DNA from: Legionella feeleii | Lineage (GTDB): Bacteria > Pseudomonadota > Gammaproteobacteria > Legionellales > Legionellaceae | Assembly: GCF_001467625.1 (NCBI RefSeq) | Contig: NZ_LNYB01000051.1 | Span: 10,662-74,661 of the forward strand | DNA: 64,000 nt | Direction of reading: 5' to 3' | Part shown: positions 55,014 through 64,000 of the stretch, piece by piece | Numbering within the stretch: position 1 is the first letter of the stretch | Layout: the number at the start of each line of letters is the position of its first letter | Made by a program: the position numbers and the translations under genes | The notes under the pieces: generated by a model | Databases searched by the model: none | What the model was told of the DNA's origin: nothing | What the model saw: only the letters and a program-made list of their open reading frames with translations

Positions 55014-55188
55014 AGCAGAAACCTTATGCAGAATCATTCCTGTTTATAGTATATAGCTGAATTAGCTGGCTTTTGCGAGTTCCATGTTTACATTTTGTAA
55101 CATAACAGGAACACACGATAGGCACCAGTGGAAGAAAAGCGCTGTCTGAAAAAAAATGGAATTAAATTTAAGAATTGACTAGCCAGAA

Positions 55189-55264
55189 TGGCGTCCCCAA
55201 GGGGATTCGAACCCCTGTTACCGCCGTGAAAGGGCAGTGTCCTAGGCCTCTAGACGATGGGGAC
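55189..55264 (-). tRNA. tRNA-Glu (TTC), copy 1
   Basis: 76 bases including encoded CCA. The cloverleaf has a GTCCCC acceptor arm, GGTTCGAATCC TpsiC arm, and anticodon TTC (minus 55230-55228). Identical in sequence to the copy at 55308-55383, with 43 bases between them. Confidence 0.95.
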
Positions 55265-55307
55265 CCGGAACTTAACACATTATAAACCAAACTACTCAAG
55301 CCAAAAT

Positions 55308-55383
55308 TGGCGTCCCCAAGGGGATTCGAACCCCTGTTACCGCCGTGAAAGGGCAGTGTCCTAGGCCTCTAGACGATGGGGAC
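55308..55383 (-). tRNA. tRNA-Glu (TTC), copy 2
   Basis: 76 bases with encoded CCA and anticodon TTC (minus 55349-55347). It is an exact duplicate of the tRNA at 55189-55264. The three tRNA genes are oriented on the minus strand in the order Ala, Glu, Glu and are likely one transcript. Confidence 0.95.
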
Positions 55384-55418
55384 CTTAGAACTTTCTCATC
55401 ATCAACCAATGTTGATGA

Positions 55419-55494
<76 letters not shown>

Positions 55495-55746
55495 AAAATA
55501 AGAATCGCAGTTTAATGAGGCACCTTACAGCTGTCAAGCAATTTTTAATAAATTGATGTAAATCGTACTATGTGAAGCAGGAGCGATATTTTGAATGAAT
55601 TACATTGGTGCCTACTGCTTGAAGCTCACCACTGTTCTACAAACTTTTATTACTTCAACGAATGGCTTACAGATAGCAGACGAGAAGCGCAACTTAATAA
55701 AGGCGTCAAAGGCGTCATAAAACTGACACCTTCACTTAGAGGTAAA

Positions 55747-55968
55747 TTAAGCCTGAGTCGCTTCAGCACGCTTTTTAACTGACTTTCTGTGCTGTTTCCA
55801 GTCACGATCTTTTGCAAAAACAAAACTGGCTGCTTCTTCAATAAAAAAACTGATATCGTCAATATTGGCCCAAGCACAATATGCGTTGATCAACTCAAAA
55901 GTTTCACTGCTGATTTCAGCTTTAATTTTTTCTTTCTTTTGCACGCGAGTGCCATTGATAATTGGCAT
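55747..55968 (-). CDS. small helical protein, possible DNA-binding or mobile-element-related
   Basis: 73 residues from the ATG at 55968, which has GGGGTGAT upstream. The layout is a basic N-terminus (MPIINGTRVQKKEKIKAEI), a first helix (SSETFELINAYCAWANI), a second helix (DDISFFIEEAASFVFAKD) and a basic tail. Helix-loop-helix with basic ends recalls ribbon-helix-helix-type proteins found on plasmids and integrative elements. The family is not certain. It lies 253 bases beyond the tRNA genes, a common site of element integration. No partner is seen. Confidence 0.6.
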   Translation of the reverse strand: MPIINGTRVQKKEKIKAEISSETFELINAYCAWANIDDISFFIEEAASFVFAKDRDWKQHRKSVKKRAEATQA

Positions 55969-56150
55969 TTTATCACCCCAAATGTTATTAAACGGAGTAG
56001 ATATTAACAAATTAAATTATGCTTGCAAAGACAGGTTAATCCTGCTTCTGATTGAGGTTAATTTCATGAAAGCAAATAAATTTACACAGCGCGTATTATT
56101 AATTCAATTCTGATCATATAAACAGGATCTCAACCAGATGACTTGGATAC

Positions 56151-56172
56151 TTGATGCTGTTTACAGCATCAA
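56151..56172. other. 9-bp perfect hairpin
   Basis: TTGATGCTG (56151-56159) and CAGCATCAA (56164-56172) pair perfectly around a four-base loop. It lies between the 55747 gene and the FAXC-like gene, downstream of the latter on the minus strand, so it could end that transcript, but the T-run is weak. Confidence 0.5.
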
Positions 56173-56217
56173 GCAACACTGCACTTAACCAGAGACTATT
56201 TATTAATTAATTTCGCA

Positions 56218-56949
56218 CTAAAAATTAGTAATCATGAAGGGTTTGGATATTTCAGGATAAAAAGTAGACCACATTTTATCGCAGAAAAAGAGTATGTTTT
56301 TATGTTTATGCAAATGTGTTTTTAAATTACAGTCATAAGGAAACCAAACAATATTCGCCAAAAAACCAAAGGCTGTTGCATCGATACTCGTGAGTTCTGT
56401 ACCATGAAAATATTTCTTTTCACCCAGAACAGATGCAATTGCATCCAACGTTTTATATCCCATCTGTAATACTTCATCATAACTGTGTCGACCAGTACCT
56501 TGAAAATACAAGGATTTCTGCATATTTTTTCGTATCAATTTTGGTAAAAAAATTCTTTTAAAACCCGATAAATCACCAAAAAAAGTATCTCGCAAAAGAG
56601 GCCATATAGCATCAACTTGCCAACGCATATAAAGCATGATCCAATATAATCGCTCAGAAAATACATCATCCAGCAAAGCAGATAATGCCTTTTGTTCACT
56701 ATTTAAATTTTTATCCAATACGTCGCCAAATTTTCCCTTAAGATAATCAATAATTATCTCACTATCTGGAATTAATTTTTCGTCAATTTTGACAAAAGGC
56801 AACTTCCCCTTCGGACTTTTTCGTGGGTCCCTGACAAACCTAATTTCGTAAGGAATTTCTGCCATACGCAAATAAGTTTCAATTTTCAAACAAAAAGGAC
56901 TTGCATTAGGCAAGCCCCACATTCCAGGAAATTGGTATAAGGTAATCAT
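56218..56949 (-). CDS. FAXC/metaxin-like glutathione S-transferase family protein
   Basis: 243 residues. An N-terminal thioredoxin-like part (MITLYQFPGMWGLPNASPFCLKIE) is followed by SEIIIDYL and a C-terminal all-helical GST domain with IDATAFGFLANIVWFP. This is the layout of the failed-axon-connections/metaxin group rather than a typical GSH transferase; a C-P-x-C site is absent but FC is present at residue 18-19 region. Function in bacteria is unknown. AAAGGAA precedes the ATG. The element copy at 56997-57138 sits directly upstream and may influence its promoter. Confidence 0.8.
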   Translation of the reverse strand: MITLYQFPGMWGLPNASPFCLKIETYLRMAEIPYEIRFVRDPRKSPKGKLPFVKIDEKLIPDSEIIIDYLKGKFGDVLDKNLNSEQKALSALLDDVFSERLYWIMLYMRWQVDAIWPLLRDTFFGDLSGFKRIFLPKLIRKNMQKSLYFQGTGRHSYDEVLQMGYKTLDAIASVLGEKKYFHGTELTSIDATAFGFLANIVWFPYDCNLKTHLHKHKNILFFCDKMWSTFYPEISKPFMITNF

Positions 56950-56996
56950 GTTTGTTTATTCCTTTAGTAAAACCACAACGAGCACATACTTAAATA

Positions 56997-57138
56997 GACT
57001 TCTTTCGAAACTCGCTGCAGTAAGAAAAGAGCGTGGAGAAACAGCGCGCAAAACCACAGTGTACACACCAGTACATGAGGATTCGAGCACCGGATCGACG
57101 AAGCGATACTCCAATGCAGTAGATTTTCTAAAGAAGTC
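56997..57138. repeat. MITE-like inverted-repeat element, copy 2
   Basis: The ends GACTTCTTTCGAAA (56997-57010) and TTTCTAAAGAAGTC (57125-57138) are inverted repeats with one mismatch. It matches the element at 48235-48377 in length, ends and most of the interior. No open frame of note is inside. The element is 48 bases upstream of the FAXC-like gene start. Confidence 0.75.
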
Positions 57139-57239
57139 ATCGATAATAACTTGGTGACGGCGATTATACTCACGATATAATTCACTGTGAACAGACCTCA
57201 TACCACCTGGACTTTATGAAAAACGTCGCGGTCGAGGCA

Positions 57240-57298
57240 AAATTTGATTTTAATGAGGGAGTTTAACCTAACCAGCTGACCGCATTAAAATCAAATTT
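57240..57298. promoter_or_regulatory. 16-bp perfect inverted repeat upstream of ychJ
   Basis: AAATTTGATTTTAATG (57240-57255) and CATTAAAATCAAATTT (57283-57298) are exact inverted repeats with a 27-base centre. It ends 58 bases upstream of the ychJ start. It could be an operator, an RNA stem in the leader, or the remnant of another small inverted-repeat element. Confidence 0.65.
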
Positions 57299-57356
57299 AA
57301 ACGAAAAGATCGGTTTTTTGCATGAGTTCTAATCAATAATCACTGGAGTTAACGAG

Positions 57357-57851
57357 ATGAATCAATGTCCCTGCGGTTTACCAACGGATTACCTGGCTTG
57401 TTGCGGTTCCTACATCGAGAAACTGGAAACAGCTAAAACACCGGAAGCATTAATGCGATCTCGTTACACGGCATATAGCCAAGCCAGGGTTGATTACCTG
57501 AGGAAAACGATGCTAGGTAAACCATTAGTGGGTTTTAATGACCATGAGACAGCACTGTGGGCAAAACAAGTAAAATGGTTGGGTCTGCAAGTGATCACCA
57601 GCTATCTAGACCCGAAGGACGAAAACACAGGTTTTGTAGAGTTTATTGCGAGATATATGGAAAAAAATACCATTAAAACCATTCATGAATTGAGTCAATT
57701 TCAACGTCATAGTGGTTCCTGGTTTTATACCGATAGCCTACCACCTAAAACAGGAAAATCCACTGTAAAGCAAAAAATATCCCGCAATGCACCTTGCCCT
57801 TGCGGAAGTCAAAAAAAATATAAAAATTGCCATGCTCTTATAAAGGATTAA
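57357..57851 (+). CDS. ychJ: YchJ family SEC-C motif protein
   Basis: 164 residues with a zinc-binding SEC-C type motif at each end: CPCGLPTDYLACC at the N-terminus and CPCGSQKKYKNCH at the C-terminus. The middle is the YchJ (UPF0225) alpha-beta domain with ALMRSRYTAYSQARVDYL and VEFIARYME. The SEC-C motif binds zinc and in SecA contacts SecB and the ribosome; the role of YchJ is not settled. A single gene with the inverted repeat at 57240-57298 before it. Confidence 0.92.
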   Translation: MNQCPCGLPTDYLACCGSYIEKLETAKTPEALMRSRYTAYSQARVDYLRKTMLGKPLVGFNDHETALWAKQVKWLGLQVITSYLDPKDENTGFVEFIARYMEKNTIKTIHELSQFQRHSGSWFYTDSLPPKTGKSTVKQKISRNAPCPCGSQKKYKNCHALIKD

Positions 57852-57989
57852 TCACAACTATTTCCACAGGATAAAAAGAATATTTTTACAATATCAACAA
57901 GAAAGTACAATCGCCTTCTATTGGCAATTTTTAAAATAAAAAATCATTTATTTTTTAGTTAAAATAAAGAATCGATACGATGTTTCCTT

Positions 57990-59450
57990 TCAACTTTTAC
58001 CTGGTGATTTAGCTCCACTTTCCTCACTTGAATCACCTTTATCTACCTGTTGGTCTTGCCCACTATCAGTCTCTTTTACACCCTCGCTTTCATCCTCATT
58101 TTCATGAAAAAAAGCTTCCCTTCGTTGCTTAGGTGTCAGCGCCAGTTTTTTGACTTCTCGCCTATTCGCTTCCTGCTCTTTCTCAAATACAACAGTAAAA
58201 CTGTTCCGCAACGACTCGGAAGGTTTCAACATCTCCAAGTCCACCTCCGCGAGTAATCGATCATCACTCTCGATTTGTTTGTCGGCCTCCTCCTGACGCT
58301 TTTGTAATTCTTGCCGCTCCCGCATAATTTTTACTCCAATAAGTAAAGTAGCTACTGCAGTAATAACAGCGGCCAAAACTGTTACAATTAGAACAGCGGC
58401 TATTGGAACCCCTACTCCGGGAATAAGAAAAGCTAATCCAGCAAAAGCAAGCGCAAAACCTGCAAAAGAAGCCGCATAACCAGCCCCTTTCATCCATTTT
58501 TTTTCTGTTGACCATTGCTCGGCCAATAAGTCCTGATTTGCAATAAACTGCTCCACCTCAAATCCATCAATCTGTTGCTCCAGATGGCGCAGTTCAACTC
58601 GCGTTTCAGCTGATATCTCACGATCACCCAGTGGTCTATTGTAAATTTCAGAGTAAAGATTGGCACTCTCCTTGGAAAAATCTATCACTCCGTAACCCAG
58701 TACAGCGGCCCCTACTACAAAACCAGGTACTATTAACAAGGGAAAGGCGAGACCTAAAACAGTTGCAGCCGCAACTAATAACACCCCTAATCCCATCCAT
58801 CCCAGGTCGGTAAAAAGTTTTTTTCGACTTTTTGCGTCCTCCAAATAAGATAAGCGCAGCTCAGCCAGCAAACGAGTATTCTTTTCAATTAACGCCAAAG
58901 AAGCGATGTTTGCTAAATCTTGATAAGACTCTTTAATGAATAATTCTTCAATCAATCGTTTTTTATAGGACTCAAAATCGGCTGCTTTCTCCTGCAGTGT
59001 TAACTGGACTAATTTTTCCTGCCAATATTTGTAATAGGAGTGGCTCTTGAACCAAAGAGGCAAATCACCCAGTAGGTCTTTGCCAGTTTTTAACGTAGCA
59101 TTGCGCAGAACTCGATGGATATGATGAAAGAAACGGTAATCTTCCAAAGCCTGGTCAAAATCCCCCTCCAGAGCCAATTTCTCTTTTATCGTTGTCAGCA
59201 ATCGGGTTAACCTGTGCTGATGCATAATAAATGTCTCTGTGGAATCAGCGTGCAACATGCCTTTAAGGCTTTGCCCAGCAATATCGAGGATTCTCTTTTG
59301 CAGTTCTTGCGTTTGATCAGAATGGTAATTCGCAGCTATATCCTCAGTAATTGCAACCAGTTGATCATGAATAATTAGTGCGGCAGTTAACTCTTGCTTC
59401 AATGCTTGTTGATTAAATTGGTCAATTTCTTCAGTTAAATGTTGTGCCAT
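57990..59450 (-). CDS. membrane protein with helical domain and acidic tail, candidate effector
   Basis: 486 residues from the ATG at 59450 (a TTG four codons upstream is possible). A long charged helical domain (about 1-215) precedes two hydrophobic hairpins at about 220-265 and 330-375, rich in Ala/Gly/Val, then a basic helix and an acidic, Ser-rich tail (NEDESEGVKETDSG, DSSEESGAK). Two membrane hairpins plus an E-block-like C-terminus fit Dot/Icm substrates that insert in host membranes. No enzyme motif is seen. Divergent from the 59631 gene, with which it may share a regulatory region. Confidence 0.6.
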   Translation of the reverse strand: MAQHLTEEIDQFNQQALKQELTAALIIHDQLVAITEDIAANYHSDQTQELQKRILDIAGQSLKGMLHADSTETFIMHQHRLTRLLTTIKEKLALEGDFDQALEDYRFFHHIHRVLRNATLKTGKDLLGDLPLWFKSHSYYKYWQEKLVQLTLQEKAADFESYKKRLIEELFIKESYQDLANIASLALIEKNTRLLAELRLSYLEDAKSRKKLFTDLGWMGLGVLLVAAATVLGLAFPLLIVPGFVVGAAVLGYGVIDFSKESANLYSEIYNRPLGDREISAETRVELRHLEQQIDGFEVEQFIANQDLLAEQWSTEKKWMKGAGYAASFAGFALAFAGLAFLIPGVGVPIAAVLIVTVLAAVITAVATLLIGVKIMRERQELQKRQEEADKQIESDDRLLAEVDLEMLKPSESLRNSFTVVFEKEQEANRREVKKLALTPKQRREAFFHENEDESEGVKETDSGQDQQVDKGDSSEESGAKSPGKS

Positions 59451-59630
59451 AGCCGGACTCAAAAGGACGTTCTGCGATGAGTATAGCTAGAATTATTTAT
59501 GCAGAACATTATAGAAAAACTGCGTTAGTGAAATTAATTACACTAAATAACAGAAAAATTCATTCAGCCTTGAAAAATAGACAGATACCACGAGAGAATG
59601 ATTGTTGGTCAAATACTATAAGGAGAGACG

Positions 59631-60203
59631 ATGCCAAATCCCACATCTTCCCCTAATGATTCCCCTGCTTCTAGCCGTACTCGCCAAACTACTCCCAGGT
59701 TTCAAGTTCCCAGCTTACAAATATTAGCAGGGAAAGCAGTTAAACAACGCCATCTGTTCTTTAAATTACGCAATCAAGAGCTGCCTCCTGAAATCGTAAC
59801 GCACCATATCCGACCAATCATTGATCAATTGGTTTCAGAACGTGAAAAAAGTTATTTTCTCCAACTGGAAGAGCGGCAAGAAAAAATAGCGGAACTCAGT
59901 TCTGAAATGCAGCAGCAAGGATGGTTCAGCAAACTATTAAGTTGGACACTCGGGCTTGGCTTAACAGGATTACATATCGGGATCTATTTTATTCTAAAAG
60001 CAAATGATAATATTCCTGATCAAACTAAATTGGCATTCATTAGCTCTGTGCCTGCTTCATTCTTTGTTGGACTTTGTGCAGGTGCCTGTTGCCTACCGCG
60101 GCCTTTAGCGTGGACCTTTGCCTATTTTCGCACACCTAGAATACCGTCAAAGCAAGTAATTGACCTCAATGAGGAAGCAATGAAAGACTCCCTCACTCCT
60201 TAA
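59631..60203 (+). CDS. small membrane protein with polar N-terminus
   Basis: 190 residues. The N-terminal 25 residues are Pro/Ser/Thr-rich; a charged helical part follows; then two hydrophobic segments at about 102-124 and 136-158 (SVPASFFVGLCAGACCLP). It is preceded by AAGGAGAGACG. It is divergent from the membrane protein at 57990-59450, and both have a cytosolic helical part and paired membrane segments, so they may act together. No family is recognised. It converges with gltX, 11 bases away. Confidence 0.6.
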   Translation: MPNPTSSPNDSPASSRTRQTTPRFQVPSLQILAGKAVKQRHLFFKLRNQELPPEIVTHHIRPIIDQLVSEREKSYFLQLEERQEKIAELSSEMQQQGWFSKLLSWTLGLGLTGLHIGIYFILKANDNIPDQTKLAFISSVPASFFVGLCAGACCLPRPLAWTFAYFRTPRIPSKQVIDLNEEAMKDSLTP

Positions 60204-60214
60204 ATTACAATAGG

Positions 60215-61627
60215 CTATTCTGCACTGGCCGCACGTACGCGAATACGCTGCAATGCTTGCTCCAGACGTGTTAAGGTGCGTTGTCTACCCAGCAAGCTAA
60301 GCGTCATGTCAATTGCCGGAGACATACTGCTGCCAGTTACTGCAACACGCAAAGGCTGAGCTATTTTCCCTAAATTTATATCAAATTCGGCACTCACGTC
60401 ATTGATGCAGGTTTGTAAGGCATCTTTCTCCCAATTCTTTAACTCCTGCAAACGCACATAGAGCACTTCAAGAGGAGCCAAAACGACTGGACGCAAATGC
60501 TTCTTCACTGCTTCCTCATCATAATCGATAGTATCCTGGTAAAAATAGCGGCTCTTCTCACACATCTCTACCAGGGTTTTGCAGCGTTCCGCCTGAGTAG
60601 GGACTAAATCAACCAAATTTGGCCCCTGGCTTAAGTCAATACCTTGCTGAATAAAATGCCAACGTAAAGCCTCGGCAACCGTCTCTGCAGAATCACTCTT
60701 TTGGTAATGTTGATTTAACCAATAGAGCTTATCGTAATTAAAACTGGATACACCGCGACTAACGTTTTTTAAATCAAAGCTGGCAATCATTTCTGCAACA
60801 CTAAAAATTTCCTGATCTCCATAGGACCACCCGAGTCGAACCAAATAATTTAATAAAGCATGCGGTAAAATACCCAACTCTTTAAATTGCAAAACACTCA
60901 CTGCGCCATGGCGTTTTGACAAGCGCTTGCCATCGTCACCAAGAATCATTGGTAAATGCGCAAACACAGGGACTGGTGCATTTAAAGCCTTAAACAGATT
61001 AATTTGACGCGGCGTATTGTTGATGTGATCATCACCACGAATAACATGAGTAATTTGCATATCCCAATCATCAATTACTACAGCAAAATTGTAAGTTGGA
61101 TTGCCGTCGGAACGTACCAAAATCAAATCATCCAGCTCATTATTATCAACATGAATATCGCCATAAACTTGATCAGTAAACGATACAATTCCTGTTTGGG
61201 GATTCTTAAAACGCAATACATAGCTTCCGCTGGCAGGCAAATTTTTATCACGGCAATGGCCATCGTAACGTGGCTTTTCTTTGTTAGCGAGTTGCGTTTC
61301 TCGCAACGCTTCCAAGCGCTCTTTGCTACAAACACAGCAGTAAGCCTTACCTTCATTCAATAATTGCTGGGCGATTTCCTGGTAACGCGTATAACGTTTC
61401 GTTTGGTAAAAGGGACCCTCGTTATAATCTAATCCTAACCACGCCATCCCATCCAGAATTGCTTGCACAGACTCCTGCGTTGAACGCTCTTGATCTGTAT
61501 CTTCGATACGCAATATAAATTCGCCATCATGGCGTTTGGCATATAACCAGGAAAACAAGGCGGTACGTACACCACCCACATGTAAAAAACCGGTAGGACT
61601 TGGGGCAAAGCGGGTTCTCACTACCAT
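60215..61627 (-). CDS. gltX: glutamyl-tRNA synthetase
   Basis: 470 residues from the ATG at 61627, with GGAG upstream; the frame is open 20 codons further. The class I motif is APSPTGFLHVGG (HIGH equivalent) and the KMSKS equivalent is KRLSKRHGA. It charges tRNA-Glu; two tRNA-Glu genes are in the same window but not in the same transcript. The C-terminal anticodon-binding part is complete. Single gene convergent with the 59631 gene and divergent from letS. Confidence 0.96.
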   Translation of the reverse strand: MVVRTRFAPSPTGFLHVGGVRTALFSWLYAKRHDGEFILRIEDTDQERSTQESVQAILDGMAWLGLDYNEGPFYQTKRYTRYQEIAQQLLNEGKAYCCVCSKERLEALRETQLANKEKPRYDGHCRDKNLPASGSYVLRFKNPQTGIVSFTDQVYGDIHVDNNELDDLILVRSDGNPTYNFAVVIDDWDMQITHVIRGDDHINNTPRQINLFKALNAPVPVFAHLPMILGDDGKRLSKRHGAVSVLQFKELGILPHALLNYLVRLGWSYGDQEIFSVAEMIASFDLKNVSRGVSSFNYDKLYWLNQHYQKSDSAETVAEALRWHFIQQGIDLSQGPNLVDLVPTQAERCKTLVEMCEKSRYFYQDTIDYDEEAVKKHLRPVVLAPLEVLYVRLQELKNWEKDALQTCINDVSAEFDINLGKIAQPLRVAVTGSSMSPAIDMTLSLLGRQRTLTRLEQALQRIRVRAASAE

Positions 61628-61780
61628 CCAGATGCTCCGTTGTAAGCAATTAAACAATCGCGCTATAATAGCCCACTTTACCAGCAACGCAAAATAAACA
61701 AATGCGCTCTATGTCTTTGCCTTATACAGGAAAATCACTGTGCCCAAAGTCTATCATTTGATTCACAACAGGTACTCTGC

Positions 61781-64000
61781 ATGAAAAGACTCGGTATAAA
61801 ATACCAATTACGAATTACTACGCTAATACCCGTCCTTTTGGTCGCCCTTCTGTTTGCAGTATTTTACAATGGCCAATTTAACAAAGATTTGGAATTGCAT
61901 ATGTCGCGTCTGGGCGAAGCTTATATCCGCCAACTTTTACCAGCCGCCCAATTTGCCATGATGCGCAATGATAATAGAACCTTGCAAGGCTTAATTAATG
62001 CCTCCACAGTGAATCCCGAAATTAAAGCATTGGCTTTTTACGGTGCCCACGGTCAATTGTTAGCCTACCGGGGTGGCAAACATTCTATTCACAAACCGTT
62101 CCGACCACCTGAATTTACTGGCGACTATATCGAAAGAAAACAAATAAAGCCCTACCTTATTAACTTTTTAGCGCCTGTTACTATTCCTAAATTTAATCTC
62201 TACTCAACTATCCCTTTTAAAATATTCAGCAACCCCATCGCGCCGCAAGCAGACGATATTTTAGGATGGCTGTCTATCGACATTGATACCCAATCCGTAC
62301 TGATTAAACGTTATCAGATGTACATCATCACTATCTTTATTACTTTGCTGGGTTTGCTAATCAGCTTGACGATCCATTATTTTCTCTCAAAACGAATTTA
62401 TCTTCCGATTTCCCGTTTACGCCGCAGTATGAAACAAATACTCAGCAATGAATTTGAAACCCAGATAAAAGTATCAAGTCCCGGTGAACTAGGTATTATT
62501 GAACAAGGTTGCGCCCATCTGCAGAAACAGTATTTAAATAACGTCCACGAACTGAATCACCATATTGAAACAGCCACAGCAGATTTACAACAAAGCCTGG
62601 AATTACTGGAAGAAAAGAATATTCAATTATCGCTAGAAAAAAAGAAATTTGAAGAGAAAAGCCGGCAAAAATCTGAATTTATTGCCAATATGAGTCACGA
62701 AATCCGCACACCGATGAATGGTGTCATTGGTTTTACCAATGTGCTATTGGAAAGCAAGCTAGACAGCTTGCAATTAGATTACGTCAAAACAATTAAATCC
62801 TCAGCGCAAGACTTATTAGCGATTATTAATGACATATTGGATTATTCAAAAATGGATGCAGGCAAATTACATTTAGATTGCATCCCTCTCGATATTCGCG
62901 CTTGCATTGATGAAGTATTGGCATTAACAGCCCCAAATGCCCATAAAAAAGGAATTGATCTCATTCCTGCCACTGAAATTAGTGTTCCCAAAACAGTGCT
63001 CGGCGATCCTTTACGACTGAAGCAAATTATTACCAATCTAATCAGTAACGCGGTAAAATTTACTGATCATGGCTATGTTCTTATTCGCACTTGTATTGAG
63101 CAGGAAAGCGATAAAGATTACACCATATGCTTATCGGTCACTGATACCGGCATTGGCATTTCAACTGAAGATCAAGGCAAACTGTTTCATGCCTTTAACC
63201 AGGCAGATACGACTATTACACGCCGTTTTGGTGGTTCAGGCTTGGGTTTGGTTATCTGCAAGAAACTCACTGAAGCCATGCAAGGACGCATTTCACTGAC
63301 CAGCGAACCCAATAAAGGTTCAACGTTTTCTGTACGAGTCAAACTGGAAAAATTGGCTGCTTATGAAGTTGAAAAACATCAAAGCCACCGTTTTGGCCAC
63401 CTCAAAGTACTTTGTTATGATGATAATCCTTTATATCTGGAAGCGATGTGCAATGGCCTGGGTTATTGGGGAATTGAGTGTGTTCGCATCAATGCCTTTA
63501 ATCAGCTTGAAAAGGCGTTTACTGAACACCTGGATTGTTCTTTAGCGTTTATTAATGTGAATGAAGGTTGTGAAAAACAAGTCGCCCAAGTAATACGTAA
63601 ACAATCTATCGATTGTATTCTCGTCTCTAAATGGCTCATCCATGAACCTGAAGCCCTTGGCGCCAAGGCCTTTTTATTCAAACCCATTAGTATTCAAAAA
63701 TTGCATGACATCCTTGAATCCCTTATTAACCAAGTTACCCAAGTCTCGACAGCCAATCAAGAATTAGATCAATTGCGCTCCCAACTCCGCGTCGCACGCC
63801 CCGATATTTTAATCGCCGAAGATAATCCCGTTAATCGTATGTTGCTCAATTCACTCTTAGGGGAGCATAGCAGTATTGAAACGGTAGATAATGGCGAAGA
63901 AGCAGTGACTGCTTGTCAAAGTAAACGATACAATGTGATCTTACTCGATCTGCAAATGCCCAAACTGAATGGACTCGATGCTGCACATCTTAACCGTCAC
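61781..64000 (+). CDS. letS: hybrid sensor histidine kinase LetS (BarA/GacS type), 3' end outside the window
   Basis: 740 residues are inside the window, with no stop codon. Layout: a membrane helix at about 13-28, a periplasmic sensor domain (~30-175), a second helix (~180-200), HAMP, the H-box NMSHEIRTPMNG with H306, the ATP-binding domain with G-boxes DTGIGIS and GGSGLGL, a degenerate receiver at about 535-655 and a second receiver beginning near 670 with the phosphoacceptor D723 in LLDLQMP. An HPt domain should lie beyond the edge. The tripartite kinase activates the LetA response regulator, which with small RNAs and CsrA controls the switch to the transmissive phase. The assignment rests on order and motifs. 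Confidence 0.9.
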   Translation, partial: MKRLGIKYQLRITTLIPVLLVALLFAVFYNGQFNKDLELHMSRLGEAYIRQLLPAAQFAMMRNDNRTLQGLINASTVNPEIKALAFYGAHGQLLAYRGGKHSIHKPFRPPEFTGDYIERKQIKPYLINFLAPVTIPKFNLYSTIPFKIFSNPIAPQADDILGWLSIDIDTQSVLIKRYQMYIITIFITLLGLLISLTIHYFLSKRIYLPISRLRRSMKQILSNEFETQIKVSSPGELGIIEQGCAHLQKQYLNNVHELNHHIETATADLQQSLELLEEKNIQLSLEKKKFEEKSRQKSEFIANMSHEIRTPMNGVIGFTNVLLESKLDSLQLDYVKTIKSSAQDLLAIINDILDYSKMDAGKLHLDCIPLDIRACIDEVLALTAPNAHKKGIDLIPATEISVPKTVLGDPLRLKQIITNLISNAVKFTDHGYVLIRTCIEQESDKDYTICLSVTDTGIGISTEDQGKLFHAFNQADTTITRRFGGSGLGLVICKKLTEAMQGRISLTSEPNKGSTFSVRVKLEKLAAYEVEKHQSHRFGHLKVLCYDDNPLYLEAMCNGLGYWGIECVRINAFNQLEKAFTEHLDCSLAFINVNEGCEKQVAQVIRKQSIDCILVSKWLIHEPEALGAKAFLFKPISIQKLHDILESLINQVTQVSTANQELDQLRSQLRVARPDILIAEDNPVNRMLLNSLLGEHSSIETVDNGEEAVTACQSKRYNVILLDLQMPKLNGLDAAHLNRH

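Noticed and set aside
55591..55782. 63-residue plus-strand frame beside the tRNA genes
   Set aside because: It begins at TTG, overlaps the end of the 55747-55968 gene and shows no recognisable domain; a weak GGAG upstream is not enough.

Overview
The window looks like a chromosomal segment of a Legionella species or close relative. The reasons are a LetS/BarA-type tripartite hybrid kinase at the right edge, a detached type II secretion pair (lspL-lspM), an eight-repeat Sel1 protein of LpnE type, several low-GC genes with eukaryote-like domains or acidic C-termini of the kind seen in Dot/Icm substrates, many AAGGAG-type ribosome binding sites and moderate to low GC. I cannot name the species. 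No complete mobile element, integrase, transposase, rRNA or CRISPR array is visible.

Region 1-18.3 kb is mostly accessory. It holds a lone receiver-domain protein, small membrane proteins, an effector-like gene, two decayed coding regions (3908-4538 and 8262-8960), a YopJ/CE-clan-like protein, a small zinc-ribbon protein next to an RRM protein, a front-end fatty acid desaturase, a BspA-type leucine-rich repeat protein, an outer membrane barrel, a CocE-type hydrolase, a secreted pepsin-like protease, a coiled-coil protein with a possible permuted papain fold, and a class A beta-lactamase homologue whose catalytic Ser and Glu are both replaced. A deleted copy of the end of the 2047-2487 gene lies at 10054-10166, so the 2.5-10 kb stretch is bracketed by related sequence.

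Region 18.3-37 kb is largely housekeeping: an HlyD/FUSC efflux pair, malic enzyme, a DUF1254 protein, three minor pilins (pilV-pilW-pilX like), hisC-phhB, and the queA - Tgt-like - yajC - secD - secF block on the minus strand, then a DUF1840 protein and the ABC-F protein YheS. The Tgt position is filled by a short protein that keeps the zinc site but seems to have lost the catalytic barrel motifs. An exact 120-bp tandem array of palindromes fills the phhB/secF gap.

Region 37-48 kb has TrhO with a chorismate-lyase-like partner, an acyl-CoA dehydrogenase interrupted by one in-frame stop, a VOC protein, a periplasmic binding protein broken at a run of nine G, an effector-like protein, a patatin-like phospholipase, and lepA-lepB-rnc. 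Region 48-64 kb carries mltB, lspL-lspM, a SPOR lipoprotein, a dGTPase, the Sel1 protein, three tRNA genes (Ala, Glu, Glu), a FAXC/metaxin-like GST, YchJ, two divergent membrane proteins, gltX, and the start of letS, which runs off the edge. Two copies of a ~143-bp inverted-repeat element (48235-48377 and 56997-57138) and two shorter elements (24956-25089 and 34061-34187) look like MITE-type dispersed repeats.
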